Below, piece by piece: positions 1 to 7,616 of a stretch of 15,000 nucleotides of DNA. How positions within the stretch are numbered: the stretch's first letter is position 1; every line of letters begins with the position of its first letter. The notes beneath the pieces were generated by a model that was not told the DNA's origin, did not search any database, and saw nothing but the letters and a program-made list of their open reading frames with translations. The translations under genes were made by a program, and so were the position numbers. Source of the stretch: JAJUFS01 sp964599565 (GTDB taxonomy: Bacteria; Pseudomonadota; Gammaproteobacteria; Natronospirales; JAJUFS01); the NCBI GenBank assembly GCA_964599565.1, contig CAZRFE010000061.1, forward strand, positions 1 to 15,000, in the 5' to 3' direction.

Positions 1-108
1 GAGGGTCGGCCGGGATTCAGCTTTTTTTCGCCAAAATGATGTTAAGCGTTTGATCTAAAAGGAATCTGTCAGCCCTGCTGGCTTCGATTCCGCTATGGCC
101 GCCACTCT

Positions 109-483
109 TCACGACACCTCTGCATTCTGTATACCTGCCAGCACGCGAAAATCCCTCTCAATCGCCCTCAATATATCCAACCGTCGAGCCACCGTTTGAC
201 GTGGCGGATGTCCGAGACCGGTCCCTTTGCCAAAATGGACATCGGGCGTCTCACCGCCAAACATGGGTGAATTGTTTATCAACTGCGGCCATCTCACGTG
301 ATTCTTGGGGAACAGCACTTTGAGGTGGTCCGCGATGGCTACGATCAGGACGATCCGCTCAATTGATTCCTTGTCCAGGTCGTTCGGAGGCCGATTCGAC
401 CAATCGATGAGATCGTCGTGAGAAATACCCAGCATCCGGCACATTTCGTCTTCGCTGGCGCACCTTTCGTGCAGGATCCGCAA
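109..483 (-). CDS. Xre/MbcA/ParS-like antitoxin relative, 5' end uncertain or frameshifted
   Basis: The 124-residue frame starting at TTG 483 ends in a segment resembling the toxin-binding domain of MbcA/ParS/Xre-type antitoxins. It has a hydrophobic helix around residues 43-58 ending in VLFPKN, then a Trp, then the FGGETP turn near residue 75, then a basic C-terminal helix. The first 25 residues look like a short helix-turn-helix (CRMLGISHDDLIDW). Residues upstream of the TTG, in the same frame, still read like HTH sequence (TASRAVQDALRIL) back to a stop at 526-528. An ATG at 529 lies one base out of frame, 15 bases after the upstream gene. The likely full gene is therefore about 109-529, with one extra base near the GGG at 518-520, or else a TTG start. 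No RES-type or other toxin gene is visible downstream in bases 1-108. The family call is by pattern only. A solitary DNA-binding protein is possible. Confidence 0.5.
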   Translation of the reverse strand: MRILHERCASEDEMCRMLGISHDDLIDWSNRPPNDLDKESIERIVLIVAIADHLKVLFPKNHVRWPQLINNSPMFGGETPDVHFGKGTGLGHPPRQTVARRLDILRAIERDFRVLAGIQNAEVS

Positions 484-544
484 GGCGTCCTGAACTGCTC
501 TGGAAGCTGTTGTCTGTCCCTGTGGTCATGCCGTCGCGTTCCGG

Positions 545-730
545 CTATTCGCGGTTGTCGTGTTGATGATGTCTCCGTACGGCCACCTCTGCTATTTCCT
601 CGGGCGTGGCCTCCAACAGCTTCTTGAATCCCGCGTCGGCCACCGGTCCCTGCATCCGGGCAAACGATTTGTCGATTTCGCGCTCCAGGGTTTCGGGCCA
701 TTCGTATCCGTTTTCCACAAGGTCTTTCAT
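545..730 (-). CDS. Small hypothetical protein (61 aa)
   Basis: I do not recognise this protein. The ATG at 730 has a strong ribosome binding site (GGAGG, five bases upstream). The product is 61 residues, soluble and mostly helical by composition, acidic in the first half (EWPETLEREIDKSF) and His/Arg-rich at the end (RRHHQHDNRE). It has no signal peptide or membrane segment. Its stop lies 15 bases before the ATG at 529 of the antitoxin-like gene, which suggests one transcription unit. A 31-codon ORF upstream overlaps its start by ATGA. Small size and linkage to an antitoxin-like gene would fit a toxin-antitoxin or accessory regulatory pair, but no toxin fold is recognisable. The alternative frame on the same strand (345-749) has Arg/Gly/Cys-rich, non-natural composition, so I took this frame. 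Confidence 0.5.
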   Translation of the reverse strand: MKDLVENGYEWPETLEREIDKSFARMQGPVADAGFKKLLEATPEEIAEVAVRRHHQHDNRE

Positions 731-822
731 GGCTGCCTCCGCTTCGCACCGTCGATCAGAATCACATTATCGCTCGTCGCCTGACGTGTGTCCTCTTGCC
801 TGAGGTAGCCCTCCCGCATCAT
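727..822 (-). CDS. Possible 31-aa ORF translationally coupled to the 61-aa gene
   Basis: The reading frame from ATG 822 (a second ATG follows at 819) gives 31 residues ending in IDGAKRRQP. Its TGA stop (729-727) overlaps the ATG of the next gene as ATGA, an arrangement typical of coupled genes. The GGAGG that serves the next gene lies inside this ORF. Its own ribosome binding site is weak. The frame stays open upstream only to a stop at 859-861, so it is not the end of a long gene within the window. It could be a leader peptide, a real small gene or a remnant, or the open frame may be chance. Confidence 0.25.
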   Translation of the reverse strand: MMREGYLRQEDTRQATSDNVILIDGAKRRQP

Positions 823-840
823 GTGCCGATGCTGTCCGCT

Positions 841-849
841 TGCTATACT
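841..849 (+). promoter_or_regulatory. Extended -10 promoter for the riboswitch-controlled exporter
   Basis: TGCTATACT at 841-849 is an extended -10 element (TGN followed by TATACT). It would place transcription start near 856, exactly at the 5' edge of the riboswitch. No good -35 box is seen, which fits an extended -10 promoter. Confidence 0.5.
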
Positions 850-856
850 GCAGCCG

Positions 857-960
857 TCTTAGGGGAGTAGCCGCTTTCGCCGTCAGCGAAAGGTGCTTGT
901 CAACACAATTGGCGCCGCATGCGCTATGGCGAGCACGGGAGTCCTTGGCGAGACCTTTGA
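857..960 (+). ncRNA. yybP-ykoY (Mn2+-sensing) riboswitch
   Basis: The leader contains both conserved blocks of this class: GGGGAGTAGC at 862-871 and GGCGAGACC at 947-955, each beside the closing stem (AGG at 861-863 with CCT at 954-956). Between them lies a perfect 7-bp hairpin (874-880 with 886-892). A second helix pairs GTGCT at 893-897 with AGCAC at 932-936. The TCAACA segment at 900-905 is also typical. Members of this class bind Mn2+ through these two docked loops and turn on Mn exporters. An inverted repeat downstream (AGCGGGA 980-986 with TCCCGCT 1013-1019) lies just before the ribosome binding site and may be part of the expression platform. That last point is inference. Confidence 0.88.
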
Positions 961-1034
961 CATGATGCCCTTGAACCGGAGCGGGACAAGGCGTTGTGTC
1001 ATCGGTGCTCGATCCCGCTTCTTCAGGATGTCTC

Positions 1035-1607
1035 TTGGAATCCCTCCTCGTTTCCACCGCCTCAGTGGCTCTCGCCGAAATCGGCGACAAGACGCAGTTG
1101 CTCGCGCTCGTGCTGGCTGCCCGTTTCCGCAAACCCTGGCCGATCATCGCCGGCATTCTGGTTGCGACGCTCGCAAATCATGGCATCGCCGCTGAACTGG
1201 GGTCGTGGCTGAACTCAATCCTCTCCCCGCAGACGCTGCGCTGGGCCGTCGCTGGATCGTTCATCGCGATGGGGCTTTGGATCCTCGTCCCGGACAAGGA
1301 CGATGACGCCGCCGCCAAGTACAACTATGGCGGATTCCTGACCACGCTGATCGCGTTCTTTCTCGTCGAGATCGGTGACAAGACGCAGATCGCGACGGTC
1401 GTGCTGGCGGCGAAGTACGACAGCGTACCTCTCGTCGTGCTGGGCACGACGCTCGGCATGATGCTGGCCAACGTTCCTGTGGTCATCGCCGGCAACGTCG
1501 CCGCGCACAAGCTGCCGTTGAAACTCATTCGCTCGATAGCCGCGGTGATCTTCATTACCCTGGGCGTTTTCGCGCTCGTTGGCAATGTCAGTCCGAGCCT
1601 TGGGTAA
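1035..1607 (+). CDS. UPF0016/TMEM165/GDT1-family cation exporter, probably Mn2+
   Basis: This is an inner-membrane transporter of the UPF0016 (TMEM165/GDT1) family, whose bacterial members export Mn2+ or Ca2+. The two family signatures E-x-G-D-K-T are present at residues 15-20 and 112-117, each leading a three-helix half-repeat. An acidic linker (PDKDDDAAA, about residues 86-94) joins the halves. I chose TTG at 1035, giving 190 residues. It has an AGGA seven bases upstream and begins directly with the first helix, as in typical members. A GTG at 996 would add 13 residues that do not look like transporter sequence. The riboswitch in the leader makes Mn2+ the likely ligand and substrate. The nearest neighbours read from other promoters. 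Substrate is inferred from the riboswitch rather than from the protein. Confidence 0.88.
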   Translation: MESLLVSTASVALAEIGDKTQLLALVLAARFRKPWPIIAGILVATLANHGIAAELGSWLNSILSPQTLRWAVAGSFIAMGLWILVPDKDDDAAAKYNYGGFLTTLIAFFLVEIGDKTQIATVVLAAKYDSVPLVVLGTTLGMMLANVPVVIAGNVAAHKLPLKLIRSIAAVIFITLGVFALVGNVSPSLG

Positions 1608-1637
1608 CAAAACGGCACGCTCAGTTGAGCGTGCCGT
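1604..1637 (-). terminator. Rho-independent terminator at the end of the leftward efflux operon
   Basis: ACGGCACGCTC at 1612-1622 pairs perfectly with GAGCGTGCCGT at 1627-1637 around an AGTT loop. Read on the minus strand, the 11-bp GC-rich stem is followed by TTTTGTT (complement of 1605-1611), so it terminates the leftward operon ending at 1668. On the plus strand it lies five bases after the exporter stop but lacks a T tract. It may still protect or block that transcript. Confidence 0.75.
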
Positions 1638-1667
1638 CGAGGTTCCCGGCCGACTTTCTAGACGCGA

Positions 1668-2006
1668 TTACGCGCCAGAGACGTCTTCGCCGCTTCCCCG
1701 GATCACGTGCATGTCGTCCAGCGTTGTGACGAACACCCAGCCTGACACCGATTGCTGGGTTCGACCGTGTGCCTCCAGCAGCGCGATTGCTTCGTGCATG
1801 CGATCATCCTCGCACACGAACTCGATCTTCACTTCCGAAGTCACCTCTTCGCCGAATTCCACAGAGAACGCCCGGTCCTCGGTATCGAGCGCCATCAACG
1901 AGCCCTGCACGTCGTTGAACGAGAGCCGCTCGAAGCCCGCCGCTTTCAGCGCACGTAGCACGTCCGCTGCACGGTTGCGGTGAATGAATGCCTTGATTTC
2001 TTTCAT
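1668..2006 (-). CDS. PII-like protein of heavy-metal RND operons (PII-NG type)
   Basis: The 112-residue product has the start and layout of the GlnB/PII superfamily: MKEIKAFIHRNRAADVLRAL is beta1-alpha1, with the last strands ending in GWVFVTTLDD. It lacks a recognisable canonical T-loop with a uridylylated Tyr and lacks the usual PII signatures. It therefore fits the PII-like group known from metal-efflux operons (PII-NG) better than nitrogen-regulating GlnB or GlnK. Its ATG overlaps the pump gene's TGA (ATGA at 2006-2003), and a GAGGAGG sits just upstream, so it should be made with the RND protein. PII-like proteins usually form trimers and bind nucleotides or small ligands. A regulatory contact with the pump is plausible but inferred. 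It is the last gene of the operon, with a terminator about 30 bases beyond. Confidence 0.75.
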   Translation of the reverse strand: MKEIKAFIHRNRAADVLRALKAAGFERLSFNDVQGSLMALDTEDRAFSVEFGEEVTSEVKIEFVCEDDRMHEAIALLEAHGRTQQSVSGWVFVTTLDDMHVIRGSGEDVSGA

Positions 2007-5000
2007 GCTTGATCCTCCTCGCGCGCGTTATGCGCCTGGCGGCGTTCTTCCATCCATTCATAGATCATCGGCAACAGTACCAGCGTCAGGAACGTCGAGG
2101 TGAGCAGGCCGCCGACGACGACAGTCGCGAGCGGCCGCTGCACTTCGGCGCCCACGCCGGATGAGATCAGCATCGGCACAAGACCGAGAATCGCAACGCT
2201 CGCCGTCATCAACACGGGGCGGAGCCGCAACATCGTTCCTTGCCGAACGGCCTCATGCAGTGGCACGCCGTTATCCCGCAGTTCGTTGATGAAGCTCACC
2301 AGCACGATGCCGTTCAGCATGGCGACGCCGAACACCGCGATGAACCCGATGGCCGAGGGCACCGACAGGTACTGGCCGGTGAGAAACAGGCCCAGGATGC
2401 CGCCGATGGTCGCGAACGGCACGTTCGCGATGATGAGCGCGGCGTAACGCACCGAGTTGAACGCGGTATACAGCAGCACGAAGATGAAGAAGATCGTGAT
2501 CGGCACGATCACCGCCAGCCGGGCCAGCGCGCGCTGCTGGTTCTCGAATGCACCGCCCCACTCGACCCAGTAGCCCGGCGGCAGGTCGATCTCCGCGGCA
2601 ATAGCCGCGTTCGCATCCTGTACGAAACCGTCCACGTCGCGACCGCGCACGTCCATCTGGATCACGCTGTAACGTTGCAACTGCTCGCGCCGGATGAACG
2701 AATAGCCTTCGGCCACGGTGATGTTCGCCACTTCCTCCAGCGGTATTACGGCGCCGTCCGGTGTGCGCAGCGGCAACTGGCGGATGGAAGCCAGTGATTC
2801 CTTCGCGGAATCCCCGAACCGCGCGGTGATATCGAAACGGCGCACGCCATCAATCAGCGTCGAAATGGGTTCATTGCCGATCCCGTTGCGCACGATAGTG
2901 AGCACCTGGTCGGCATTCATGCCGTAGCGCGCGAGCTGGTCACGATCCACCTGGATGCGGATCTGCGGCTTGCCGACATTCGCTTCCAGTGACAGGTCCG
3001 CCACGCCCGGTACGGTCTCGATCACTTCCTTGATCTGCTGGCTCAGCCGGTCGAGGGTCTGCAGGTCCTCGCCGTAGAGTTTCGCGGCCAGCGTGGCGCG
3101 CACGCCCGAGATCAGCTCCTCGACACGCATCTGGATCGGTTGCGTGTATGCAATGACGGCCGTGGGTACGGCTTCCTCTAGTGTCTCGCGCATGGCATCC
3201 CGCAACTCCGTGATGTCACGGCCGGTATTCCATTCGCTCTCCGGCTTGAGCTTCGTGTAGATCTCCATGTAGTTCACGTCCGCGGTTTCGCCTTTTTCGG
3301 CGCGACCCACCATCGCGAGCGTGGTCTCGACTTCCGGAAACTCGCCCAGCACGTTCTCGATTGTTTTCGATATCTCGATGGATTGTTCGAGTGAGGTGGA
3401 CGGAATGGAGGTCACGCGCCACATGATGTCGCCTTCCTGCAACTGCGGCATGAACTCCTTGCCCATGAACGGGAACAGCGCGAGCGCGATAACGAGCAAT
3501 CCGCCGGCAGCACCGGCCACTTTGGCACGGTTGCCGAGCGCCCAGCCGAGCAACGGCTGGTAACCGCGCTTTGTCCATCGCATCAGCCACGTGTCCCGCT
3601 CTTCCTTGGGCTTCAGCACGAGCGCGGCGAGCACCGGAATCAACGTGAGCGTCAGCAGCAGCGAGCCTGCCATCGCGAAGCTGATGTTGAACGCCATCGG
3701 CTTGAACAGCTTGCCTTCGAGACCCTGCAGGCTGAACAGGGGCAGGAACACGACGATGATGATGAGGATGGCAAACGCGATCGGGTTGATCACTTCGCGG
3801 GCGGCGGCGAGCACCGCAGAGGTGCGATTGACGGCTTCGCCGTGTTCACGCCGTTCCGCCATGATGCGGAAGGCGTTTTCCGTCAGCACCACGGCGCCAT
3901 CGACCATCATGCCCATGCCGATCGCGAGCCCCGCAAGCGACATCAGGTTTGCCGACAGGCCGAACTGGTCCATGAAGATGAACGCGATGAGCATTGCGAG
4001 CGGCAAGGATGCGATCACTACGATCGCCGAGCGCACTTCGCCAAGAAACAGGAACAGGATGATCGCGACGAGGATTGCGCCTTCCAGCAATGCACTGGTC
4101 GCCGTACCCACGGCCTTGTCCACCAGCGTGGTGCGCGAATAGATCGGCTTGATCACGACACCTCCCGGCAGCGCCTCGATCACGGTTTCCATTTTCGCCT
4201 TCACGCCCTCGACCACTTCCTGGGCGTTCGTGCCGATGCGCGACAGCGCCATGCCGAGCACGACTTCCTTGCCGTCGCGGGTCACCGCGCCGAACCGTAA
4301 CGCCGGCGCCTGCGTGATCGTGGCAACATCGCGCAGATACACCGGGTCGCCTTCGCGCACTTTCAGCACGATTTGGCCGAGATCCTCCTCGTTCTGCACC
4401 AGGCCAAGTCCGCGGATCAGGTACTGCTCCTTGCCGAGGTTGGTGTACTGGCCGCCCACCTGCGCGTTGTTCATTTCGATCGCGCTGATGACATCGCTGA
4501 ACGTGAGGTCGTACTTGATGAGCTTGAGCGGCTCGATCACGGCCTGGTACTGGCGTTCCTGGCCGCCCCAGGAGGTCACGTCATCGACGCCGGGTGCGGT
4601 GCGCAGGATCAGGCGCACCGTCCAGTCCTGCAGCGTGCGCAGGTCCATGTCCGTGATTTCGCCCTTGAGCTTTTCATCGGCACGCTCGACGGTGTACCAG
4701 AACACCTGACCAAGGCCGGATGAGTTCGGTCCCATCTCCGGGGAGCCGTAGCCTTCGGGAATGCGATCGCGCACCTCCTGAAGGCGCTCCATCACCAGCC
4801 GCCGCGCGAAGTAGATGTCCACGTCATCTTCAAAATAGACCGCAACGTACGACAGGCCGAACAGACTGACGGAGCGGATCTGCTGCACGTCCGGAAGGCC
4901 CGCCATCGCGGATTCGATCGGGAATGTCAGCAGTTGTTCGACGTCTTCGGCCGCGAGACCGGGCGATTCGGTGTAGATGTTCACCTGCACGGGCGTGACG

Positions 5001-5122
5001 TCGGGATACGCGTCCAGCGGCACGCTGGTCACCGCGCGCCAGCCCAGGAAGGCGACGACGACGAAGCCGACCAGCACCAGGAACTTGTAACGTAACGAGA
5101 GCTCGACCAGATTCTCCAACAT
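2003..5122 (-). CDS. czcA: Heavy-metal efflux RND transporter, CzcA/CusA family
   Basis: This 1039-residue inner-membrane protein is the proton-driven pump of a tripartite heavy-metal exporter, moving cations from periplasm or cytoplasm to the outside. The length is normal for the family. A first membrane helix (about 14-31), a large periplasmic domain (about 35-335), helices 2-6 (about 340-500), a second periplasmic domain and a final helix block (about 870-1025) are all visible. The proton-relay segment in helix 4 reads G402-x5-D408-x6-E415, whereas CzcA has D402, D408 and E415, so the first acid is missing here. This argues against a plain Zn/Co/Cd CzcA, and the ion remains open (Cu/Ag, Ni/Co or other HME class). 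The ATG at 5122 has AGGGAG upstream and lies 12 bases after the adaptor gene. The TGA overlaps the PII-like gene. The symbol is used at family level. Confidence 0.9.
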   Translation of the reverse strand: MLENLVELSLRYKFLVLVGFVVVAFLGWRAVTSVPLDAYPDVTPVQVNIYTESPGLAAEDVEQLLTFPIESAMAGLPDVQQIRSVSLFGLSYVAVYFEDDVDIYFARRLVMERLQEVRDRIPEGYGSPEMGPNSSGLGQVFWYTVERADEKLKGEITDMDLRTLQDWTVRLILRTAPGVDDVTSWGGQERQYQAVIEPLKLIKYDLTFSDVISAIEMNNAQVGGQYTNLGKEQYLIRGLGLVQNEEDLGQIVLKVREGDPVYLRDVATITQAPALRFGAVTRDGKEVVLGMALSRIGTNAQEVVEGVKAKMETVIEALPGGVVIKPIYSRTTLVDKAVGTATSALLEGAILVAIILFLFLGEVRSAIVVIASLPLAMLIAFIFMDQFGLSANLMSLAGLAIGMGMMVDGAVVLTENAFRIMAERREHGEAVNRTSAVLAAAREVINPIAFAILIIIVVFLPLFSLQGLEGKLFKPMAFNISFAMAGSLLLTLTLIPVLAALVLKPKEERDTWLMRWTKRGYQPLLGWALGNRAKVAGAAGGLLVIALALFPFMGKEFMPQLQEGDIMWRVTSIPSTSLEQSIEISKTIENVLGEFPEVETTLAMVGRAEKGETADVNYMEIYTKLKPESEWNTGRDITELRDAMRETLEEAVPTAVIAYTQPIQMRVEELISGVRATLAAKLYGEDLQTLDRLSQQIKEVIETVPGVADLSLEANVGKPQIRIQVDRDQLARYGMNADQVLTIVRNGIGNEPISTLIDGVRRFDITARFGDSAKESLASIRQLPLRTPDGAVIPLEEVANITVAEGYSFIRREQLQRYSVIQMDVRGRDVDGFVQDANAAIAAEIDLPPGYWVEWGGAFENQQRALARLAVIVPITIFFIFVLLYTAFNSVRYAALIIANVPFATIGGILGLFLTGQYLSVPSAIGFIAVFGVAMLNGIVLVSFINELRDNGVPLHEAVRQGTMLRLRPVLMTASVAILGLVPMLISSGVGAEVQRPLATVVVGGLLTSTFLTLVLLPMIYEWMEERRQAHNAREEDQA

Positions 5123-5134
5123 GACCGTTCTCCC

Positions 5135-6256
5135 TTAGTGACCGTGACCGGAGCCAAGCTGCGATTTCAGCAGCAACGACTTGAGATGGAATGCGCCCTC
5201 GACGGCGATCACATCGCCTTCACTCAGACCGCTCTGCACGGGCAGCCATGCGCCGCGCGCTTCACCCGTCTCGATCGGCACCGGCTCAAACGTGTCCTCC
5301 TGCAACCGAAACACTGTCGATTCGCCATCGACGAGCACGACCGCGGCGGCCGGCACGGCCAGCGCGGGTTCGCCGCTGCCCACCGGGATGGCGACCTCGA
5401 CGAACTCGCCGGGATGCAGCAGATCCTCGCTGTTATCGACCGTGATGCGCACTGACTGGCGGCGCGTGGCTTCATTCAGGCGGTGATGGACTTGCACGAC
5501 GTTGCCCGGCAGCCGCAAGCCGTCATGCAGGATGTCGACATCGGTACCTTGCTGGATGTGCGCGGCGTTTTTGGGTGTGAGGCTCGCTTCCACCCAGAGT
5601 ACGGATTCATCGCTGAGTTCAAACAGCACTCGGCCGGGTTCGACAAAATCGCCCACGACGAAATCATCGTAGATCACGCGACCATCCTGTGGTGCGACCA
5701 GGTCGAACTTGCCGGTCGCGCGCGTGGCATCCGCGTTCTTCTTGAGCGTCTCGATCTCCGCTTCGCTCATGCCATAGGCCAGCAGGCGAGCATGTGCCTG
5801 CTGATGCGCGATTTGCGCTTCGATGTAACGGCTTTCCGATACCACCTCGCGGCCCAGCGACTGCACGCGCTGCCATTCCTGTTCGGCGACCAGCAGCGCG
5901 CCTTGCGCTTCGGCGACCTCGACGCTCGACAGCGTCACCAGCGGCTGCCCTTGTTTCACGACGTCACCGAGCGTGGCTTGGCGCGCGACGATCTGCGCGG
6001 CAATACGCGGTGTGACCTTCGACGAGCGGTAAGCATTGATCGTGACTTCGCCGGGCACGCTTATCGTCTCGCGCAAGGGGCGTTGTTCGATGCGCGTCGT
6101 CACAATGCCGGCTTCCTCGCGTGCGGCGGCGTCGAGTTGAAGGCTGGTGCCTTCCTCGGCATGTTCTTCTTCTCCCGCGTGCTCAGGTTCTTCGCTTGCC
6201 GACACGGGATTCGCGATCGCGAGCAGCGCGATCAGCAACAGGTTTCGGATCATCAT
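5135..6256 (-). CDS. czcB: Periplasmic adaptor (membrane fusion protein) of the RND pump, CzcB family
   Basis: This adaptor bridges the RND pump and the outer-membrane channel. From ATG 6256 it is 373 residues. It has a signal peptide (about residues 1-20, ending VSA), then an acidic, His-containing stretch (EEPEHAGEEEHAEEG) that could bind metal. The barrel-sandwich/lipoyl half (VTPRIAAQIV and ATLGDVVKQGQPL) is followed by a helical hairpin, the second half (FDLVAPQDGRVIYDDFVVGD) and a beta-barrel domain. The C-terminus GSGHGH adds two more His. I prefer ATG 6256 to the TTG at 6262 because GAGGAA lies about seven bases before the ATG and too close to the TTG. It starts two bases after the outer-membrane gene stops. 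It lacks an obvious extra C-terminal metallochaperone domain. Confidence 0.9.
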   Translation of the reverse strand: MMIRNLLLIALLAIANPVSASEEPEHAGEEEHAEEGTSLQLDAAAREEAGIVTTRIEQRPLRETISVPGEVTINAYRSSKVTPRIAAQIVARQATLGDVVKQGQPLVTLSSVEVAEAQGALLVAEQEWQRVQSLGREVVSESRYIEAQIAHQQAHARLLAYGMSEAEIETLKKNADATRATGKFDLVAPQDGRVIYDDFVVGDFVEPGRVLFELSDESVLWVEASLTPKNAAHIQQGTDVDILHDGLRLPGNVVQVHHRLNEATRRQSVRITVDNSEDLLHPGEFVEVAIPVGSGEPALAVPAAAVVLVDGESTVFRLQEDTFEPVPIETGEARGAWLPVQSGLSEGDVIAVEGAFHLKSLLLKSQLGSGHGH

Positions 6257-6258
6257 GT

Positions 6259-7545
6259 TCAATTCCTCAATGCGTTGTCGTCAGGGACCGATGCGGTTGC
6301 GGCGAGACCTACCCAGTCGGTTGCGCGCGCCGAGGCCTCCAGCCAGTCAAACCAAGCGGTCCACAGTTCGTTCTTGAGATCGAGCGCGCTGGTGCGCGTG
6401 TCGAGCGCTTGCTTGAGCTGCACCAGGTAATCCGTCGTCCCCAGTTCGCCGGCTCGCCAGAGGCGTTCGAGCACATCGATCTGTTGATCGAGACTCGCGG
6501 CACCGAGCGCTTCCCAGCCCTGCCACGCTTCCCGGATGTTCTGGTAACGCCGGCCAGCAGTGACCAGGCGAGCGCGAAGGTCGCGTTCAATGGCTGCCGC
6601 GTTCAGCGATGCCGCACGTTCACCGGCACGCGCCGCCGCGAGTTCCGCGCCGTAGCTGTTACGCACGAACAAGGGGATGGAAACGGAAAAACCGATCACG
6701 TCCTCTTCGCCTTCCTTGCCCGCATGCAGGCCGAAGGTAGGATCGGGTTTGCGCTCGCGCCGGCGCAGAGAAACGATCGCCGCGGCCGATTGCACGTCCG
6801 CGTGCGCAGCAACCATGGCAGGCGATGTAGCGAGTAGCTGGTCGAGATCGGCCTCGAAGCGCAGTTCCGGGGATTGCCGTGGCAGCACGGGCCAGGTGTT
6901 CGTCATGCCGAGGGTCAAGGCGCGCAACTGCTGTTCAGCACCCGCTTGCTGGGAGCGGGCACGTGCCAGCTCCATTTGCGCGTCGGTGCGCGCGAGCAAG
7001 GCCAGGTTGTAATCCACCTGTGGCAAATCGCCCGCCTGTTGGCGTTGTTCCGCGAGCTCGGCGAAGCGCCGCATGAGTTCAGCACGGTGTTCGGCAAGCG
7101 TGACCTGCTCAACCGCCACGTCGTAATCGGCGAGTGTGGTCAGCAATTCGGCGACGAACGCTTCACGGACCGCGGCGAAACGTGCGTTTGCCGCAACGAG
7201 TGCCGAGGCCGCCGCGGATGCGCGCGCTTCCTGCTTGTCCGACCAGTCGAACGTCTGTTGCAGACCGAGACTACGTTCCTTGATATCGGTTTCTTCGTAC
7301 TCGATGCCGAGTTCGGGATTGTAGAGCGGCTGATCGGCGGCCTCGGCTTCCGCGCGAAAGCGATCGAGTTCCGCGCGCGCGGCCTGCATGTCGGGGTGCT
7401 CGCGCAGTGCCTCGGCGACAAACGCCTGCAAGGCCGGCGATACCGCTGGGTGGGACAGGTCCGCCGCGTGCGCAGCAGCGGGCGACGCCATCACGAGGAT
7501 GGCGAGAAAGGCGCGAACGCGCGCCCGGGTGTGAAGCAATGACAT
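6259..7545 (-). CDS. czcC: Outer-membrane efflux protein, CzcC/TolC family
   Basis: This is the outer-membrane channel of the tripartite pump. The product from ATG 7545 is 428 residues, usual for the family, with a signal peptide (MSLLHTRARVRAFLAILVMA, cleavage after AAAHA). The rest is long Ala/Arg/Glu-rich amphipathic helix, as in the duplicated OEP repeat: HPDMQAARAELDRF and NPELGIEYEE in the first half, HADVQSAAAIVSL and DPTFGLHAG in the second. The upstream part of the open frame to 7599 precedes the signal peptide and was left out. A GGAA lies eight bases before the chosen start. It heads the C-B-A gene order. The 71-bp gap before it holds no promoter that I can identify with confidence. 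Confidence 0.88.
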   Translation of the reverse strand: MSLLHTRARVRAFLAILVMASPAAAHAADLSHPAVSPALQAFVAEALREHPDMQAARAELDRFRAEAEAADQPLYNPELGIEYEETDIKERSLGLQQTFDWSDKQEARASAAASALVAANARFAAVREAFVAELLTTLADYDVAVEQVTLAEHRAELMRRFAELAEQRQQAGDLPQVDYNLALLARTDAQMELARARSQQAGAEQQLRALTLGMTNTWPVLPRQSPELRFEADLDQLLATSPAMVAAHADVQSAAAIVSLRRRERKPDPTFGLHAGKEGEEDVIGFSVSIPLFVRNSYGAELAAARAGERAASLNAAAIERDLRARLVTAGRRYQNIREAWQGWEALGAASLDQQIDVLERLWRAGELGTTDYLVQLKQALDTRTSALDLKNELWTAWFDWLEASARATDWVGLAATASVPDDNALRN

Positions 7546-7616
7546 GATCGGATTCCATACGGTCTGAACGACACGCGCACGAGCATTCGCCCGACGCACC
7601 GGGAGACAGTCAGGAA

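Noticed and set aside
345..749. 134-aa open frame on the minus strand
   Set aside because: Arg/Gly/Cys-rich composition, and it covers two better-supported genes in other frames; the 545-730 frame has the ribosome binding site.
767..1156. 129-aa minus-strand open frame over the riboswitch and exporter start
   Set aside because: Runs antisense to a strongly supported riboswitch and gene; composition unlike a protein.
5483..6430. 315-aa plus-strand open frame opposite the adaptor and outer-membrane genes
   Set aside because: Antisense shadow in GC-rich sequence; the minus-strand frames have signal peptides, family motifs and ribosome binding sites.
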